Shown here piece after piece: positions 1 through 8,469 of a stretch of 64,000 nucleotides of DNA. The position numbers were made by a program, and so were the translations under genes. The notes under the pieces were generated by a model. The model ran no database searches and was not told where the DNA came from. It saw nothing but the letters and a program-made list of their open reading frames with translations. Each line of letters opens with the position of its first letter. The stretch's first letter is position 1. This stretch comes from Acidobacteriota bacterium. GTDB lineage: Bacteria; Acidobacteriota; Terriglobia; Bryobacterales; Bryobacteraceae. Location: positions 62,001 through 126,000 of the forward strand of contig JAFKEE010000027.1 in the NCBI GenBank assembly GCA_017307505.1, given 5' to 3'.

Positions 1-2
1 CC

Positions 3-668
3 GAGGGATCGCAGGCTCCTCCGGACTCGGTGGTGACTGGGGTCGTCGAGAATGCCAAGTATCTGAGCGTCCGCGAGACGCCCAAGGCGCAGGTGTTCTG
101 GCCTTACCAACGGTTTTTGGCAATGACCGGCGGGTTGCATGTGATGGTGCGCACGCAGCATGATCCGGGCCTGGCCATGCCGGTTCTGCGGCAGGCGGTC
201 GCAAGGTTGGATGCGGGCCTGCCCGTCTTCGACATGCGCACGCTGGAGGAGCAGCGCGAAGAATCACTGGCGCAGGAGCGGCTACTGGCTGCTCTCGCCC
301 TGGCGTTCAGTGCCCTGGCGGCTTCACTGGCCGCACTCGGGCTCTACGGGATCCTGGCCTACATGGTGCAGGCGCGGACGAATGAAATCGGCATCCGGAT
401 GGCGTTGGGGGCGAGGCAGGGCAGCATCGTGTGGATGGTCGCAAAACAGCTGCTACTGATGCTTGGCGCGGGAGCGGTGATGGGAACGGTGGCAGCCTCT
501 GGACTGCTGCGGCTGGTGGCTTCCCAGTTGTATGGGCTGGAAGGTGCCGACCCGGTGAGCTTCGCGATTGCCCTGGGGCTGCTGGCGGCAGTGGGCGTCC
601 TGGCGGGCCTGATTCCGTCGATGCGGGCGGCTCGTGTGGATCCAATCCAGGCCCTTAAGTACGAATGA
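3..668 (+). CDS. ADOP/MacB-type ABC transporter permease, C-terminal part (gene cut by window start)
   Basis: The frame is open from the left edge, so the N-terminus lies outside the window. The visible 221 residues are the second half of a MacB/FtsX-like permease. A periplasmic segment is followed by a first transmembrane helix (ALALAFSALAASLAALGLYG), then the cytoplasmic loop ARTNEIGIRMALGA that is diagnostic of FtsX-family permeases, then two more helices. The chain ends with the conserved tail RAARVDPIQALKYE. Acidobacteria carry many duplicated permeases of this family (ADOP), thought to work with an ATPase in efflux or envelope remodelling; the substrate is unknown. It converges on the peroxiredoxin gene with only 6 bp between stop codons. 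Family call is secure; exact role is not. Confidence 0.9.
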   Translation, partial: EGSQAPPDSVVTGVVENAKYLSVRETPKAQVFWPYQRFLAMTGGLHVMVRTQHDPGLAMPVLRQAVARLDAGLPVFDMRTLEEQREESLAQERLLAALALAFSALAASLAALGLYGILAYMVQARTNEIGIRMALGARQGSIVWMVAKQLLLMLGAGAVMGTVAASGLLRLVASQLYGLEGADPVSFAIALGLLAAVGVLAGLIPSMRAARVDPIQALKYE

Positions 669-674
669 GGCCGG

Positions 675-1121
675 CTAGCTTATCTTGAGAGCCTCGAAAA
701 CGCACTCCGGCGTGGGTTTGCCGCGCTCGGCGAATTCGATGCGGCCGTCTGTCCCGATTACGTAGACCGTGCGGCGCACCAGCAGCCAGAAGCCACAGTT
801 GTAGATCTTGGCGACGCGGCCGCCGCGATCCACCAGCAACGGAAATGGCAGGCAGAGCTTGCGGATGAACTTCTGGTGGCTGATCTCACTGGCCGGGTTG
901 ACGCCAAACATCTGGATACCATGAGCTTCCAGTTCGTCGTTCACATCGCGCAGCTCGCTCAATTGCAGGCTACAGGTGGGGGTGTCGTCTCCGGGATAGA
1001 AGACGAGCATGACGCGCCGGCCGCGCAGGGCCGAGAGCCGGACGTCGCGGCCCTCGTGGTCTTTGAGGGTGAAGTCGGGGGCCGGACTACCCACCGGTAG
1101 CGGCGCACCGAGAATGCTCAT
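675..1121 (-). CDS. Peroxiredoxin (AhpC/TSA, Bcp-like thiol peroxidase)
   Basis: A 148-residue thioredoxin-fold peroxidase predicted to reduce hydrogen peroxide or organic hydroperoxides in the cytosol. The peroxidatic site PGDDTPTCS places Cys50 in the family position. The resolving cysteine usual five residues later in E. coli Bcp is absent (sequence is LQLSEL). Cys90, in the helix before LPFPLLVD, could act as an atypical resolving cysteine, as in some Bcp proteins; Cys109 and Cys140 are also present. The ATG at 1121 was chosen because the protein then begins with the family-typical PVGSPAPDFTLKD. It lies 7 bp after the argR stop codon, so it is probably the last gene of the arginine operon. 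Confidence 0.88.
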   Translation of the reverse strand: MSILGAPLPVGSPAPDFTLKDHEGRDVRLSALRGRRVMLVFYPGDDTPTCSLQLSELRDVNDELEAHGIQMFGVNPASEISHQKFIRKLCLPFPLLVDRGGRVAKIYNCGFWLLVRRTVYVIGTDGRIEFAERGKPTPECVFEALKIS

Positions 1122-1128
1122 GGCTGTC

Positions 1129-1563
1129 TCACTGGTTGACGTAGCCGAGCAGGCGCTCCTGCACGGTCTTGGCGCGCTGGTTGTCCCAGCAAACCACCAG
1201 CACAGTGTCGTCGCCGGCGACCGTTCCGGCCACTTCGGCCCAGTCTTCCTGGTCCAGGGCCACTGCCAGCGAGTTCGCACTGCCGGTGGAGGTCTTCAGG
1301 ATCACCATGTTCTGGGCGAGGCGGACGTCGAGCAGGTATTCGGCCATCACCTGGGCCAGGCTTGGGCCGGTGGGGTCGGGCAGGATCTCGCGGTAGCCGT
1401 CGGCGGTCTTGGCCAGGCCGAGTTCGCGGATGTCGCGGGACAGCGTCACCTGCGTGGTCTCGATGCCTTCTTCCTTCAGCTCACGGGCAAGCTCTTCCTG
1501 CGTACCGATCCTTTTCGTCCGAATCAGTTTGAGGATCTGTCCTTGACGGTAGTTCTTGGTCAT
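1129..1563 (-). CDS. argR: Arginine repressor ArgR
   Basis: A 144-residue ArgR/AhrC-family regulator. The N-terminal winged helix (TQEELARELKEEGIETTQVTLSRDIRELGL, quoted in parts: TQEELARELKEEGIE, then TQVTLSRDIRELGL) is the classic ArgR DNA-binding domain. The C-terminal domain contains GSANSLAVALDQ and AGDDTVLVVC, the hexamerisation and arginine-binding region. The start codon overlaps the argH stop as ATGA, which implies translational coupling. The product should bind the tandem ARG boxes in front of argF, so the operon is likely autoregulated by arginine. An upstream in-frame extension reads only argH shadow sequence and was rejected. Confidence 0.95.
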   Translation of the reverse strand: MTKNYRQGQILKLIRTKRIGTQEELARELKEEGIETTQVTLSRDIRELGLAKTADGYREILPDPTGPSLAQVMAEYLLDVRLAQNMVILKTSTGSANSLAVALDQEDWAEVAGTVAGDDTVLVVCWDNQRAKTVQERLLGYVNQ

Positions 1564-2924
1564 GACGACATGGACTCCAGCCTCTGGCGCGCTTCGGCCA
1601 GGGCGTTCTTGACAGTCGAGGGCGCCGTGCCCCCTTTGGAAGTGCGGGTTTTCATGCCTTCGGCCGGGTTCATCAGCGCCGCCATCTCGGGTTGGAAGCG
1701 CGGATCGAAAGCGGTGAGGGCCTCGGCGGTCCATTCACTGGGCTTCTTGTTGGCCCGGACGCTTTCCAGCACCAGGCTGCCCACCAATTGATGTGCCTGG
1801 TGGAACGGCAAGCCGGAGCGGGAAAGAGCCTCGGCCAGATCGGTGGCCACCAGCCAGCCTTCCTCGGCGGCCTGCAGGGCCGGTTCGGGGTTCAGTTTGG
1901 TGGTCTGGACTACGACAGCGGCCATTTCCAGCGACAAGGTGAGCTGATCGACAGCATCGAACAGGGGCTCCTTGTCCTCCTGCATGTCACGATTGTAGGT
2001 CATGGGCAGACCCTTCATCGTCATCATGAGGGAGGTGTAGGAGGCGAAGACGCGGCCGCATTTGCCGCGGATCAGTTCCAGCGAGTCGGGATTCTTCTTC
2101 TGCGGCATCAGAGAGGAACCGCTGGTGACACCATCTCCTAACTGCAGCCAGCCGAACTCGTCGGAGCTGTAGAGGATCCAGTCCTCCGCCAGGCGCGAGA
2201 GGTGCAGCATGCAGGTGCTGGCCGAGGAGAGGTAGTCGATGAGGAAGTCACGGTCGGCGCTGACGTCCATGCTGTTGTTGGTGACGCCCTGGAAGCCGAG
2301 TTCGGCGGCCAGTTCCTCGCGGTCGATGGGAAAGCCGGAGCCGGCCAGGGCGCCGGAACCGAGCGGCATGCGGTTGACGCGGCCGCGGGCCTGGGTGAAC
2401 CGCTCATGGTCGCGGGCAAAGGCTTCGAAGTAAGCCAGCAGGTAATGGGCCCAGGTCACCGGTTGGGCGCGGCGCATGTGGGTGTAGCCGGCCACGACCG
2501 TGTCCACGTGCTTACCCGCGAAGTCGAGCAGGTCCGACATGAGGGCACGCAGCAGGCCCCGGGTCCGGTCGATCTCTTCGCGCAGCCAGAAGCGCACGTC
2601 GAGCGAGACCTGTTCGTTGCGGCTGCGGCCGGTGTGCATTTTATCCGCCACCGCACCCGCCTTTTCCTTCAGCATGCGGATGACGTAGGTGTGGATGTCC
2701 TCATCCGGCGCGTCGGGCGGAGGCTCGGGAATGGAGGCCAGGGCCTCGCAGAGCGTGGAGCATTCCTCGTCGTTCAGGATGCCGACGCGCGTGAGAGCCC
2801 GCGCATAGGCGATGGAGCCGAGGACATCCACCCGGAAGAGCCGGCTATCGAAGTGCAGAGACCACGAATAGCGTTGAAAGACTTCCGATGGACCGGATTC
2901 GAATCTACCACCCCAGAGCTTCAT
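1560..2924 (-). CDS. argH: Argininosuccinate lyase
   Basis: Catalyses the last step of arginine synthesis, argininosuccinate to arginine plus fumarate, in the cytosol. The 454-residue length is standard for the family. The N-terminus KLWGGRFESGPSE and the fumarase/lyase superfamily signature GSSLMPQKKNPD (which holds the catalytic serine loop) are both intact, as is the TGRSRNEQV block. It follows argF after a 115-bp spacer that shows no gene, and overlaps argR by 4 bp. A start at ATG 2924 is supported by an upstream GGGTAAG purine run on the coding strand. Confidence 0.97.
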   Translation of the reverse strand: MKLWGGRFESGPSEVFQRYSWSLHFDSRLFRVDVLGSIAYARALTRVGILNDEECSTLCEALASIPEPPPDAPDEDIHTYVIRMLKEKAGAVADKMHTGRSRNEQVSLDVRFWLREEIDRTRGLLRALMSDLLDFAGKHVDTVVAGYTHMRRAQPVTWAHYLLAYFEAFARDHERFTQARGRVNRMPLGSGALAGSGFPIDREELAAELGFQGVTNNSMDVSADRDFLIDYLSSASTCMLHLSRLAEDWILYSSDEFGWLQLGDGVTSGSSLMPQKKNPDSLELIRGKCGRVFASYTSLMMTMKGLPMTYNRDMQEDKEPLFDAVDQLTLSLEMAAVVVQTTKLNPEPALQAAEEGWLVATDLAEALSRSGLPFHQAHQLVGSLVLESVRANKKPSEWTAEALTAFDPRFQPEMAALMNPAEGMKTRTSKGGTAPSTVKNALAEARQRLESMSS

Positions 2925-3039
2925 TGGTTCTTACCCATTGGCGTTCCTCTGAATTACTGTAAAACTATTCTCAATCCACGGCTGGCCGGGCAAACTTCTC
3001 GCTTCGGGTTGAACCCGCAGAGGCGGACCGGCGTGTCAG

Positions 3040-3996
3040 CTAGCGGGCGGGCCCATCCAGCAGCATCAGCAACAGTGCCTTCTGTGCGTGCAGCCGGTTT
3101 TCGGCCTCATCAAAGACAACGGAAACGGAAGACTCGATGACCTCGGCGGTGACTTCTTCCTCGCGGTGCGCCGGCAGGCAGTGCAGGAACAGTGCCCCGG
3201 GCGCGGCCTTGGCCATGAGTTCGGTATTCACCTGGAAGGGGGCAAAGACACGCGCTCGTTCGGCGGCCTCGTGCTCCTGGCCCATGGATGCCCACACATC
3301 CGTGTAGACCGCATTGGCGTTCGCCAGGCCTTCGTCGATATCAGTGGTGACCTGAACCGTCGCACCGGTCGCCTGACCAAACTTGCGGGCCTCGGCCACG
3401 ATGGTTTCGTTGGGTTCGTATCCTGCCGGGATGACGCACGCGAAGTTCAAACCCAGCCGGGCGGCATTCAGCATGAGGGAATGCGCGACGTTGTTGCCGT
3501 CGCCGACGAAGGCGAGCTTGCGGCCGGCGACTCCACCCCAATGCTCACGCAGGGTAAGCATGTCGGCGAAGACCTGGCAGGGATGGTACATGTCACTGAG
3601 CGCGTTGATGACCGGGACCCTGGCAAAGCGGGCGAGGTCGTCCACGGTCTTCTGGTCGAAAGTGCGGGCGACAATGAGGTCGGTCCAGCGCTCCAGGTTG
3701 CGAGCCACGTCGGCTACGGGTTCGCGGCCGCCGATGGGCCCGATGTTCAGAATGGCATCGCCGCCCAGTTGTTTGGCGGCCACTTCAAAGGTGATGCGGG
3801 TGCGGAGCGAGGGCTTTTCGAAGAGCAGGCTGATGATCCGCCCGCTGAGGGCTGTGCGGTAATGGCCGGGGTGTCGCTTTACGTCAGCCGCCAGATCGAG
3901 CAGCGTCTGGAGTTCTTCGACGGTGAGGTCGAAGTCGCTGGTCAGGTCGCCAGCGGCGACACTCGGCAGCGAAAAGGCCGGCTGGGGCTTCGTCAT
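3040..3996 (-). CDS. argF: Ornithine carbamoyltransferase
   Basis: Transfers the carbamoyl group to ornithine to give citrulline. The protein has about 318 residues. The carbamoyl-phosphate loop reads FEKPSLRTRITFE (the family's S-x-R-T-R site). The ornithine-binding region includes DVWASMGQE, and the catalytic HCLPAHREEE motif is complete. The ATG at 3996 is preferred over in-frame starts at 4023 and 4035 because GGGAG lies about 8 bases upstream; the extra residues of the longer forms do not look conserved. This is the first gene of the argF-argH-argR operon and lies directly downstream of the ARG-box promoter. An N-acetylornithine transcarbamylase is less likely given the motifs. Confidence 0.94.
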   Translation of the reverse strand: MTKPQPAFSLPSVAAGDLTSDFDLTVEELQTLLDLAADVKRHPGHYRTALSGRIISLLFEKPSLRTRITFEVAAKQLGGDAILNIGPIGGREPVADVARNLERWTDLIVARTFDQKTVDDLARFARVPVINALSDMYHPCQVFADMLTLREHWGGVAGRKLAFVGDGNNVAHSLMLNAARLGLNFACVIPAGYEPNETIVAEARKFGQATGATVQVTTDIDEGLANANAVYTDVWASMGQEHEAAERARVFAPFQVNTELMAKAAPGALFLHCLPAHREEEVTAEVIESSVSVVFDEAENRLHAQKALLLMLLDGPAR

Positions 3997-4036
3997 TTCT
4001 GGACTCCCGGTCGTGGGGTGCATGTCGCGGAACACG

Positions 4037-4074
4037 TATGAATACTTATTCGCTCATGTGAATAATTACACATT
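4037..4074 (-). promoter_or_regulatory. Tandem ARG boxes (predicted ArgR operator)
   Basis: Two 18-bp sites resemble the E. coli ARG box (TGAAT-4-ATTCA core). Box one, 4037-4054, has core TGAATACTTATTCG (9 of 10 core bases). Box two, 4057-4074, has core TGAATAATTACACA (7-8 of 10). The cores start 20 bp apart, so the boxes are separated by 2 bp, the spacing seen in E. coli argR. Box two overlaps the predicted -10 element and box one covers the start-site region, an arrangement suited to repression. Confidence 0.75.
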
Positions 4075-4091
4075 TCTGAGCATTCCGTCAA
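4063..4091 (-). promoter_or_regulatory. Sigma70-like promoter of the argFHR operon
   Basis: On the minus strand, TTGACG (4091-4086) is followed after exactly 17 bp by TAATTA (4068-4063). Transcription would begin near 4056, about 60 bases before the argF start codon. The -35 element abuts the terminator hairpin of the upstream TonB receptor gene. The match in both boxes and the optimal spacing in a GC-rich background make this one of the clearer promoters in the window. Confidence 0.65.
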
Positions 4092-4092
4092 C

Positions 4093-4121
4093 AAAACACC
4101 CCACCCGCGTGGGGTGGGGTG
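4093..4121 (-). terminator. Rho-independent terminator of the TonB receptor gene
   Basis: A perfect 10-bp stem (CACCCCACCC at 4097-4106, GGGTGGGGTG at 4112-4121) encloses a 5-base loop. Read on the minus strand, it is followed by TTTTGTT. It begins about 20 bp after the TonB receptor stop codon, so it insulates that gene from the arginine promoter next to it. Confidence 0.8.
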
Positions 4122-4142
4122 CTGTATTGCAGGCGTTGAGAT

Positions 4143-6725
4143 TCAGAAGCTGAAACCAAGCTCAGCCTGATAGGTGCGCGGGCCGACGAAATGGGTCCCG
4201 CTGAAGGTGGAGAGGAAGTTGTAGAGAGCCACCTGGTTGGTCAGGTTGAGCACGGTGAAACGCAGAGAGGTTTTGAACTTTTCCCGGTGGAAGAGGTCGT
4301 CGGTTCCGGCGCTGATGTCGAAGAGGTGACGCGGGGCGATGCGGGGCGGATTGTGGTCGTCGTTCGCCGTGCCGGCGGCCGGGATATTCAGCCTCGTAGC
4401 GCCGTAGTTCGAGTTGCCGCACGAGGTGATGGGATTGTTGAGCGAGGCGAAGGTGCCGCCACAGTAGAAGCCGATCGCCGATTGTTCCGCCGCGGTCAGG
4501 CCCAGGGCGCTCTCCAGGTCGGGTACCGCGCCCGAAACCATCCCGCTGTCATAGCGCCAGGTGAACGCGACCCAGGGTGCATCCTTCTTCTTCTGATAGC
4601 GCAGGTTCGTGGTCTGTTGCAGTGCCTGGTCGTGATCGATACGAAAGACGCTGGTGGCGAGAGGGGAGTTGAAGATGAGGCCGCCGTTGGATGGGCCGAA
4701 GAAGCGGGCCCGCGTGTGACCCAGGGTGGTGTAGGCCTGGAAGCCGTGAATGTCGACGGTGCTCAACTTGACCGAGACGCCATCGATCGCCGACCGGCGC
4801 CACGAAATGGGGAACTGAATTGGTGTATTGAACAGGGTGTCGAAGTCGTAAGCGTTGCGGGTGTACTTCCAGAAGTAGTCGGCGTCGATGACGGCCCACT
4901 TGCCAACCGCCTGCTGGAGCCCGGCGTTGTACTGATTGCGGTTGCCGGGCCGCAGCGGCTCCTGGCCAAAGGCACCGAAGGCGTTCGCGGCCAGGCCGCC
5001 GGCTCCGGTTGAGCTGGAGATGAGCAGGTTTTCGTTATACGGCGTTTCGAAGGTCCGCGAGAACGAGGTGCGGAAGACGGTGCCGGTCCGTTTGTTGTGA
5101 TAGGAAACACCCGCCCGGGGCTGAACACCGGTAGCCGCACTGAGGCCGTTGTAGCTGTCGATGCGCAGTCCGAGGTTGATGCTCAGATTTCCAAAGGTGA
5201 TCGCATCCTGGCCATAGAAGGCGTATTGGTTGACTTTGCCGCGATTGTTATAGAAGAGCGGCGTGCCTCCGCGGGTAAGGTCGATGCCGACGAGGCCGGG
5301 CAGCAGGTCCGGATTGGGCGTGGCGCCCAACATGGCCCCGGCGCAGGCGTTGGGGTCGGTGACGGTGGGCAGGTCCAGTGGATCGCCGGAAGCGGAGAGG
5401 CAGACCGGATTGAACGACGAGTTCGTAATGCCCAGGTGGAACTCTTCGCTTAAACGGGTCTGCATCACCTGGGTCCCGAACTTCAGGTTGTGGCGGCCTT
5501 TCACGTAAGCGACATCTCCGCGGAAGCCGTAGTTGGTGAGATACCGCTCCTGCTGAACGGTGGCCGGGCTGTCGGCGAACGGGTCGGAGCTGGGGTAGTA
5601 GTTCACGTGATCGCGCCGGACGAAGGGGGTGATGGTGAGCAGCACATTGGTTCCGATGGTGCGCTGATAGCCCCCGGAGATGTTGAACGTATTCACCTTC
5701 TGCCGCTGGTCCTGGCCGGGCTGGTCGTAGGTGATGGGGGTCTGGAACCAGTTGCGGGCGGCGAACAGGTTGACGTGGAAGGAGTCGCGGGCGTTCGGCT
5801 TGTAGTCGATGCGGTCGAACAGGGTGCCGTTGTTGCCAATGGCGTGCATCGGGTGAAATTCCGGTGTGTCGAGGAAGCGGCCGGAACGCAGTGTATTGAA
5901 TGCCAGGAAGTTACCGAACTTTGAGCTGCCCAGGGAAAGATTCGCATCTTCCGAGATCGTGCCGAATGAGCCGTATTGCAGGCGGAGAGCGCCGTGGCCG
6001 TTCTGGTCAAGGCCGGATCGGGTCACCGCGTTCACCACCAGGCTGGTTTTATCGCCGAACTCGGCGGGCGGCGCGCCGGTAATCAGTTCCATACTCTGGA
6101 TCGCATTGACCGGAATCTGGGTGGAGAACTGCTTGCTCTGCTGATCGCTGATCGGCTGGCCGTCGATGGAAAAACTGGTCTGGGCATGGTCGCCGAGCGG
6201 GTGGAAGAAGCCATTCGAATCCGCCACAACGCCCGGGGCGCTCAGGGTGATGGCGTCGCTGAGGCCGGCGCCGGGCGAGCCCGACGGCAGTTTCATGAGG
6301 CTGCTGTGATCGACGTCGCTGTGGGCGAAGGGCACCGTTTCCAGCACATCGGTGCTGTCGGCTTCGACCGTGACGGAGGAGGCGGATCCTTCGAGTTGTA
6401 GGGCGAGGGTCAGGTTGATGGGGACCGAGGTTCGGACCACGATGTCCTGGTCCAACTTCGCGAAGCCAGGGGCTACGGCGCTGAGGTGATAGGAGTTCGG
6501 AGGAACGTTGGAGAACCGGAAGCTGCCCGATGTGTCGGTGAGAACAAGCCGCTTATAGCCAGTGATCGGATTGGAGATTTCCACGTTGGCGCCGGGGACC
6601 GCCTGCTGAGAGGGGTCCTGGAGCGACCCGAGGATCGTGCCGGCGTTGCCCATTGACTGTGCGGCAACTGGGAGCGTAAGGAGAGCCAGGAGTAGAGTGG
6701 GGCACAGCAATGCTCTGCGAGACAT
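4143..6725 (-). CDS. TonB-dependent outer-membrane receptor with carboxypeptidase-regulatory-like domain
   Basis: An 860-residue Oar/SusC-like outer-membrane protein. A Sec signal (RRALLCPTLLLALLTLPVAAQ) is followed by a CarboxypepD_reg-like beta-sandwich (GTILGSLQDPSQQAVPGANVEI to about residue 110). A plug region (AITLSAPGVV, SFSIDGQPI, MELITGAPPAEFGDKTSLVVNAVTRSG) precedes the beta-barrel, which ends in AELGFSF with the terminal Phe typical of outer-membrane barrels. It is shorter than the roughly 1,100-residue acidobacterial average. ATG 6725 is preferred; an in-frame GTG at 6737 would add four residues. The substrate cannot be inferred, and no SusD or TonB gene is adjacent. Confidence 0.9.
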   Translation of the reverse strand: MSRRALLCPTLLLALLTLPVAAQSMGNAGTILGSLQDPSQQAVPGANVEISNPITGYKRLVLTDTSGSFRFSNVPPNSYHLSAVAPGFAKLDQDIVVRTSVPINLTLALQLEGSASSVTVEADSTDVLETVPFAHSDVDHSSLMKLPSGSPGAGLSDAITLSAPGVVADSNGFFHPLGDHAQTSFSIDGQPISDQQSKQFSTQIPVNAIQSMELITGAPPAEFGDKTSLVVNAVTRSGLDQNGHGALRLQYGSFGTISEDANLSLGSSKFGNFLAFNTLRSGRFLDTPEFHPMHAIGNNGTLFDRIDYKPNARDSFHVNLFAARNWFQTPITYDQPGQDQRQKVNTFNISGGYQRTIGTNVLLTITPFVRRDHVNYYPSSDPFADSPATVQQERYLTNYGFRGDVAYVKGRHNLKFGTQVMQTRLSEEFHLGITNSSFNPVCLSASGDPLDLPTVTDPNACAGAMLGATPNPDLLPGLVGIDLTRGGTPLFYNNRGKVNQYAFYGQDAITFGNLSINLGLRIDSYNGLSAATGVQPRAGVSYHNKRTGTVFRTSFSRTFETPYNENLLISSSTGAGGLAANAFGAFGQEPLRPGNRNQYNAGLQQAVGKWAVIDADYFWKYTRNAYDFDTLFNTPIQFPISWRRSAIDGVSVKLSTVDIHGFQAYTTLGHTRARFFGPSNGGLIFNSPLATSVFRIDHDQALQQTTNLRYQKKKDAPWVAFTWRYDSGMVSGAVPDLESALGLTAAEQSAIGFYCGGTFASLNNPITSCGNSNYGATRLNIPAAGTANDDHNPPRIAPRHLFDISAGTDDLFHREKFKTSLRFTVLNLTNQVALYNFLSTFSGTHFVGPRTYQAELGFSF

Positions 6726-8211
6726 GATTAGCTTCACTCGTCAGTATTGGCTGGATAGCGATGAATGTCCGCAAATGAACGGTGAACGGGCCCGGATCGG
6801 CGGCAAGCGGGCCGCGACCGGCCGGCCAGCGGGACCCCGTCCCGGCGGGCTGGCGGCGCAAAACATAGATCCTGGTGCCCCCGGCTTCGGTCCGGTAGCT
6901 GCTTTGGAAGCCCGCCTCAGAGAGCTGTTGCCAAAGGTGAAGGGCTTCCGAAGGTGTCGTGTAGGGGGAGGTGGCGGCAACCACAGTCGACTGGGATGTG
7001 AGGTCGTTGGGACACGTGCGATTTCGGAGTGTGGGTGCGAAAAGGGTGTAGAGCGATAAATGGGCTTGTGGGGCGATCATTGCGCAGGCCTGGCTCTGGG
7101 TAGCCAATTGAAGGACGGACGCGGCCAGCGCCCAGTTTTCTCCCTTTGTTCGGATGTGCCTGTAGTTGTGGGCGGTGGCGGATAAGAGAAGTGTGGCCAG
7201 GACGGCCGTGCCGAGAGTCCGGTGTTGTGCGAGCAGAAGCCGGGCTCCCTCCGCTGTCAGGAGGATGAGGGCTGGCAGGATGAAGACAAGTTGGCGAATG
7301 GCGAAGAAGTAACCGAACCAGGCATCGGCCGCCAGCACGCAGACCAACGGGACCATCACCGAAGAGGCCAGCAGCCATCTGTGGTTTGACGACAGATTCC
7401 CGCGCACCCAGCCATATACTGCCAGGGTGATCAGGGGGATTGAGACGGCGTAGCCGCCCCCGCAGATCTCTCTGAGGATCAGCCGGATGGTTGTGATCTC
7501 GAAATGAGAATGGATGCCTGAAGCCTGGATCGACTGTGCCCAGAGCGTTCTGGCGTAGAGAAACCAAGGAACAAAGGCGGCGGCCGGGACTGCGAGCAGA
7601 GCAACGAGGTGCAGGGTAGGTGAGCGCTTCTCCCTAAGCAGCCAGATGGCATGAGCGGCCAGCAGGAACCCGGAGTATGGCTGAGTGTAGAGCGCGGCGA
7701 TGGCGGAGGTCAGGTAGATCGCAAAGTAGAGCGCACGAGGATGGCGGCAAAGGTGAAGGGCTGCCTCGGTGGCCACGAGGGTGAACAGCAGAGCCAGTGA
7801 GTAGGGCCGGGCTTCGACGGCATAGCGGAGCGGCAACGGGAGAATCAGGAAGAGGATCAACGCGATGGACGGACGGGGCAGGGCAATTTCGTGGCAAATT
7901 CGGAGCAATATCCACGCCGAGAGCACGGCTGCCAGGGCAGAGGGCAATCGCGCGACGAGGGGCGAGTTCCCGAGGCAGTGAAGGAAGCCCCATTGAATGA
8001 GATAACCGAGGGGCACGCCACCGGCGTTCTGCGCGGACCAGGTAATGGCTTGGCGTGGATCCGCTGACGTGGTGCCCAGCAGTTGCAGGATTTCGTCGAG
8101 CCATAAGGGAGTGCGCGCCATCAGAGCACTGAGCAGGGCGCAGTAAGCGAGCACAACCAGGCCGGCGGGCCCAGGGCGGAATAAAGACACTACGGGTGAA
8201 CGCGAATTCAT
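6553..8211 (-). CDS. GT39-like (ArnT/PMT-type) integral membrane glycosyltransferase
   Basis: A polytopic protein of about 552 residues with roughly ten hydrophobic helices. The first periplasmic loop carries RTPLWLDEILQLLG, matching the acidic 'DE' catalytic site of GT-C glycosyltransferases. EARPYSLALLF resembles the conserved ARPY loop of the family. It would use a lipid-linked sugar donor to modify lipid or protein in the periplasm. A GTG at 8232 is an alternative start; neither has a good ribosome-binding site. The reading frame has no stop where the conserved region ends (near 6861) and continues 173 bp into the TonB receptor gene, so the C-terminal 100 residues are doubtful. Confidence 0.72.
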   Translation of the reverse strand: MNSRSPVVSLFRPGPAGLVVLAYCALLSALMARTPLWLDEILQLLGTTSADPRQAITWSAQNAGGVPLGYLIQWGFLHCLGNSPLVARLPSALAAVLSAWILLRICHEIALPRPSIALILFLILPLPLRYAVEARPYSLALLFTLVATEAALHLCRHPRALYFAIYLTSAIAALYTQPYSGFLLAAHAIWLLREKRSPTLHLVALLAVPAAAFVPWFLYARTLWAQSIQASGIHSHFEITTIRLILREICGGGYAVSIPLITLAVYGWVRGNLSSNHRWLLASSVMVPLVCVLAADAWFGYFFAIRQLVFILPALILLTAEGARLLLAQHRTLGTAVLATLLLSATAHNYRHIRTKGENWALAASVLQLATQSQACAMIAPQAHLSLYTLFAPTLRNRTCPNDLTSQSTVVAATSPYTTPSEALHLWQQLSEAGFQSSYRTEAGGTRIYVLRRQPAGTGSRWPAGRGPLAADPGPFTVHLRTFIAIQPILTSEANHVSQSIAVPHSTPGSPYAPSCRTVNGQRRHDPRVAPGPLSAGGPRRQRGNLQSDHWL

Positions 8212-8232
8212 TGAATTGACACACGTCCCCAC

Positions 8233-8469
8233 ACAGGAAGTGCAGGGTTTGGAAAAGAGAGGGGCCGGGCTGCGGAATGCGCGGCCCCCAAATCACGATG
8301 AGCCGAGTGAGCCTCACCGTCTCTACATACAAAGACGCGGAAACCGCCTTTTCAACGACAGCTGGAAAAGGAATTTGTTTCTGCTGTAACTTCCTGATTA
8401 TTTCGGCCGCGGGTGTAGTGAATTTCCGGCGAGGCCACTCCCGCGGGCAAGTGTGTTACGTGTAGAGCA
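8233..8469. other. Divergent intergenic region with one hairpin
   Basis: No credible gene. It separates the minus-strand GT39-like gene from the plus-strand DUF1345 gene. A 7-bp perfect inverted repeat (CCTTTTC at 8347-8353, GAAAAGG at 8365-8371, 11-base loop) is followed by a T-rich AATTTGTTT. It could be an orphan terminator or part of a leader. Promoters for both flanking genes should lie here, but none is clear enough to name. Confidence 0.4.

Noticed and set aside
2202-3140. A 312-codon plus-strand open frame
   Set aside because: Antisense to argH and the argF-argH spacer; composition is typical of a shadow frame.
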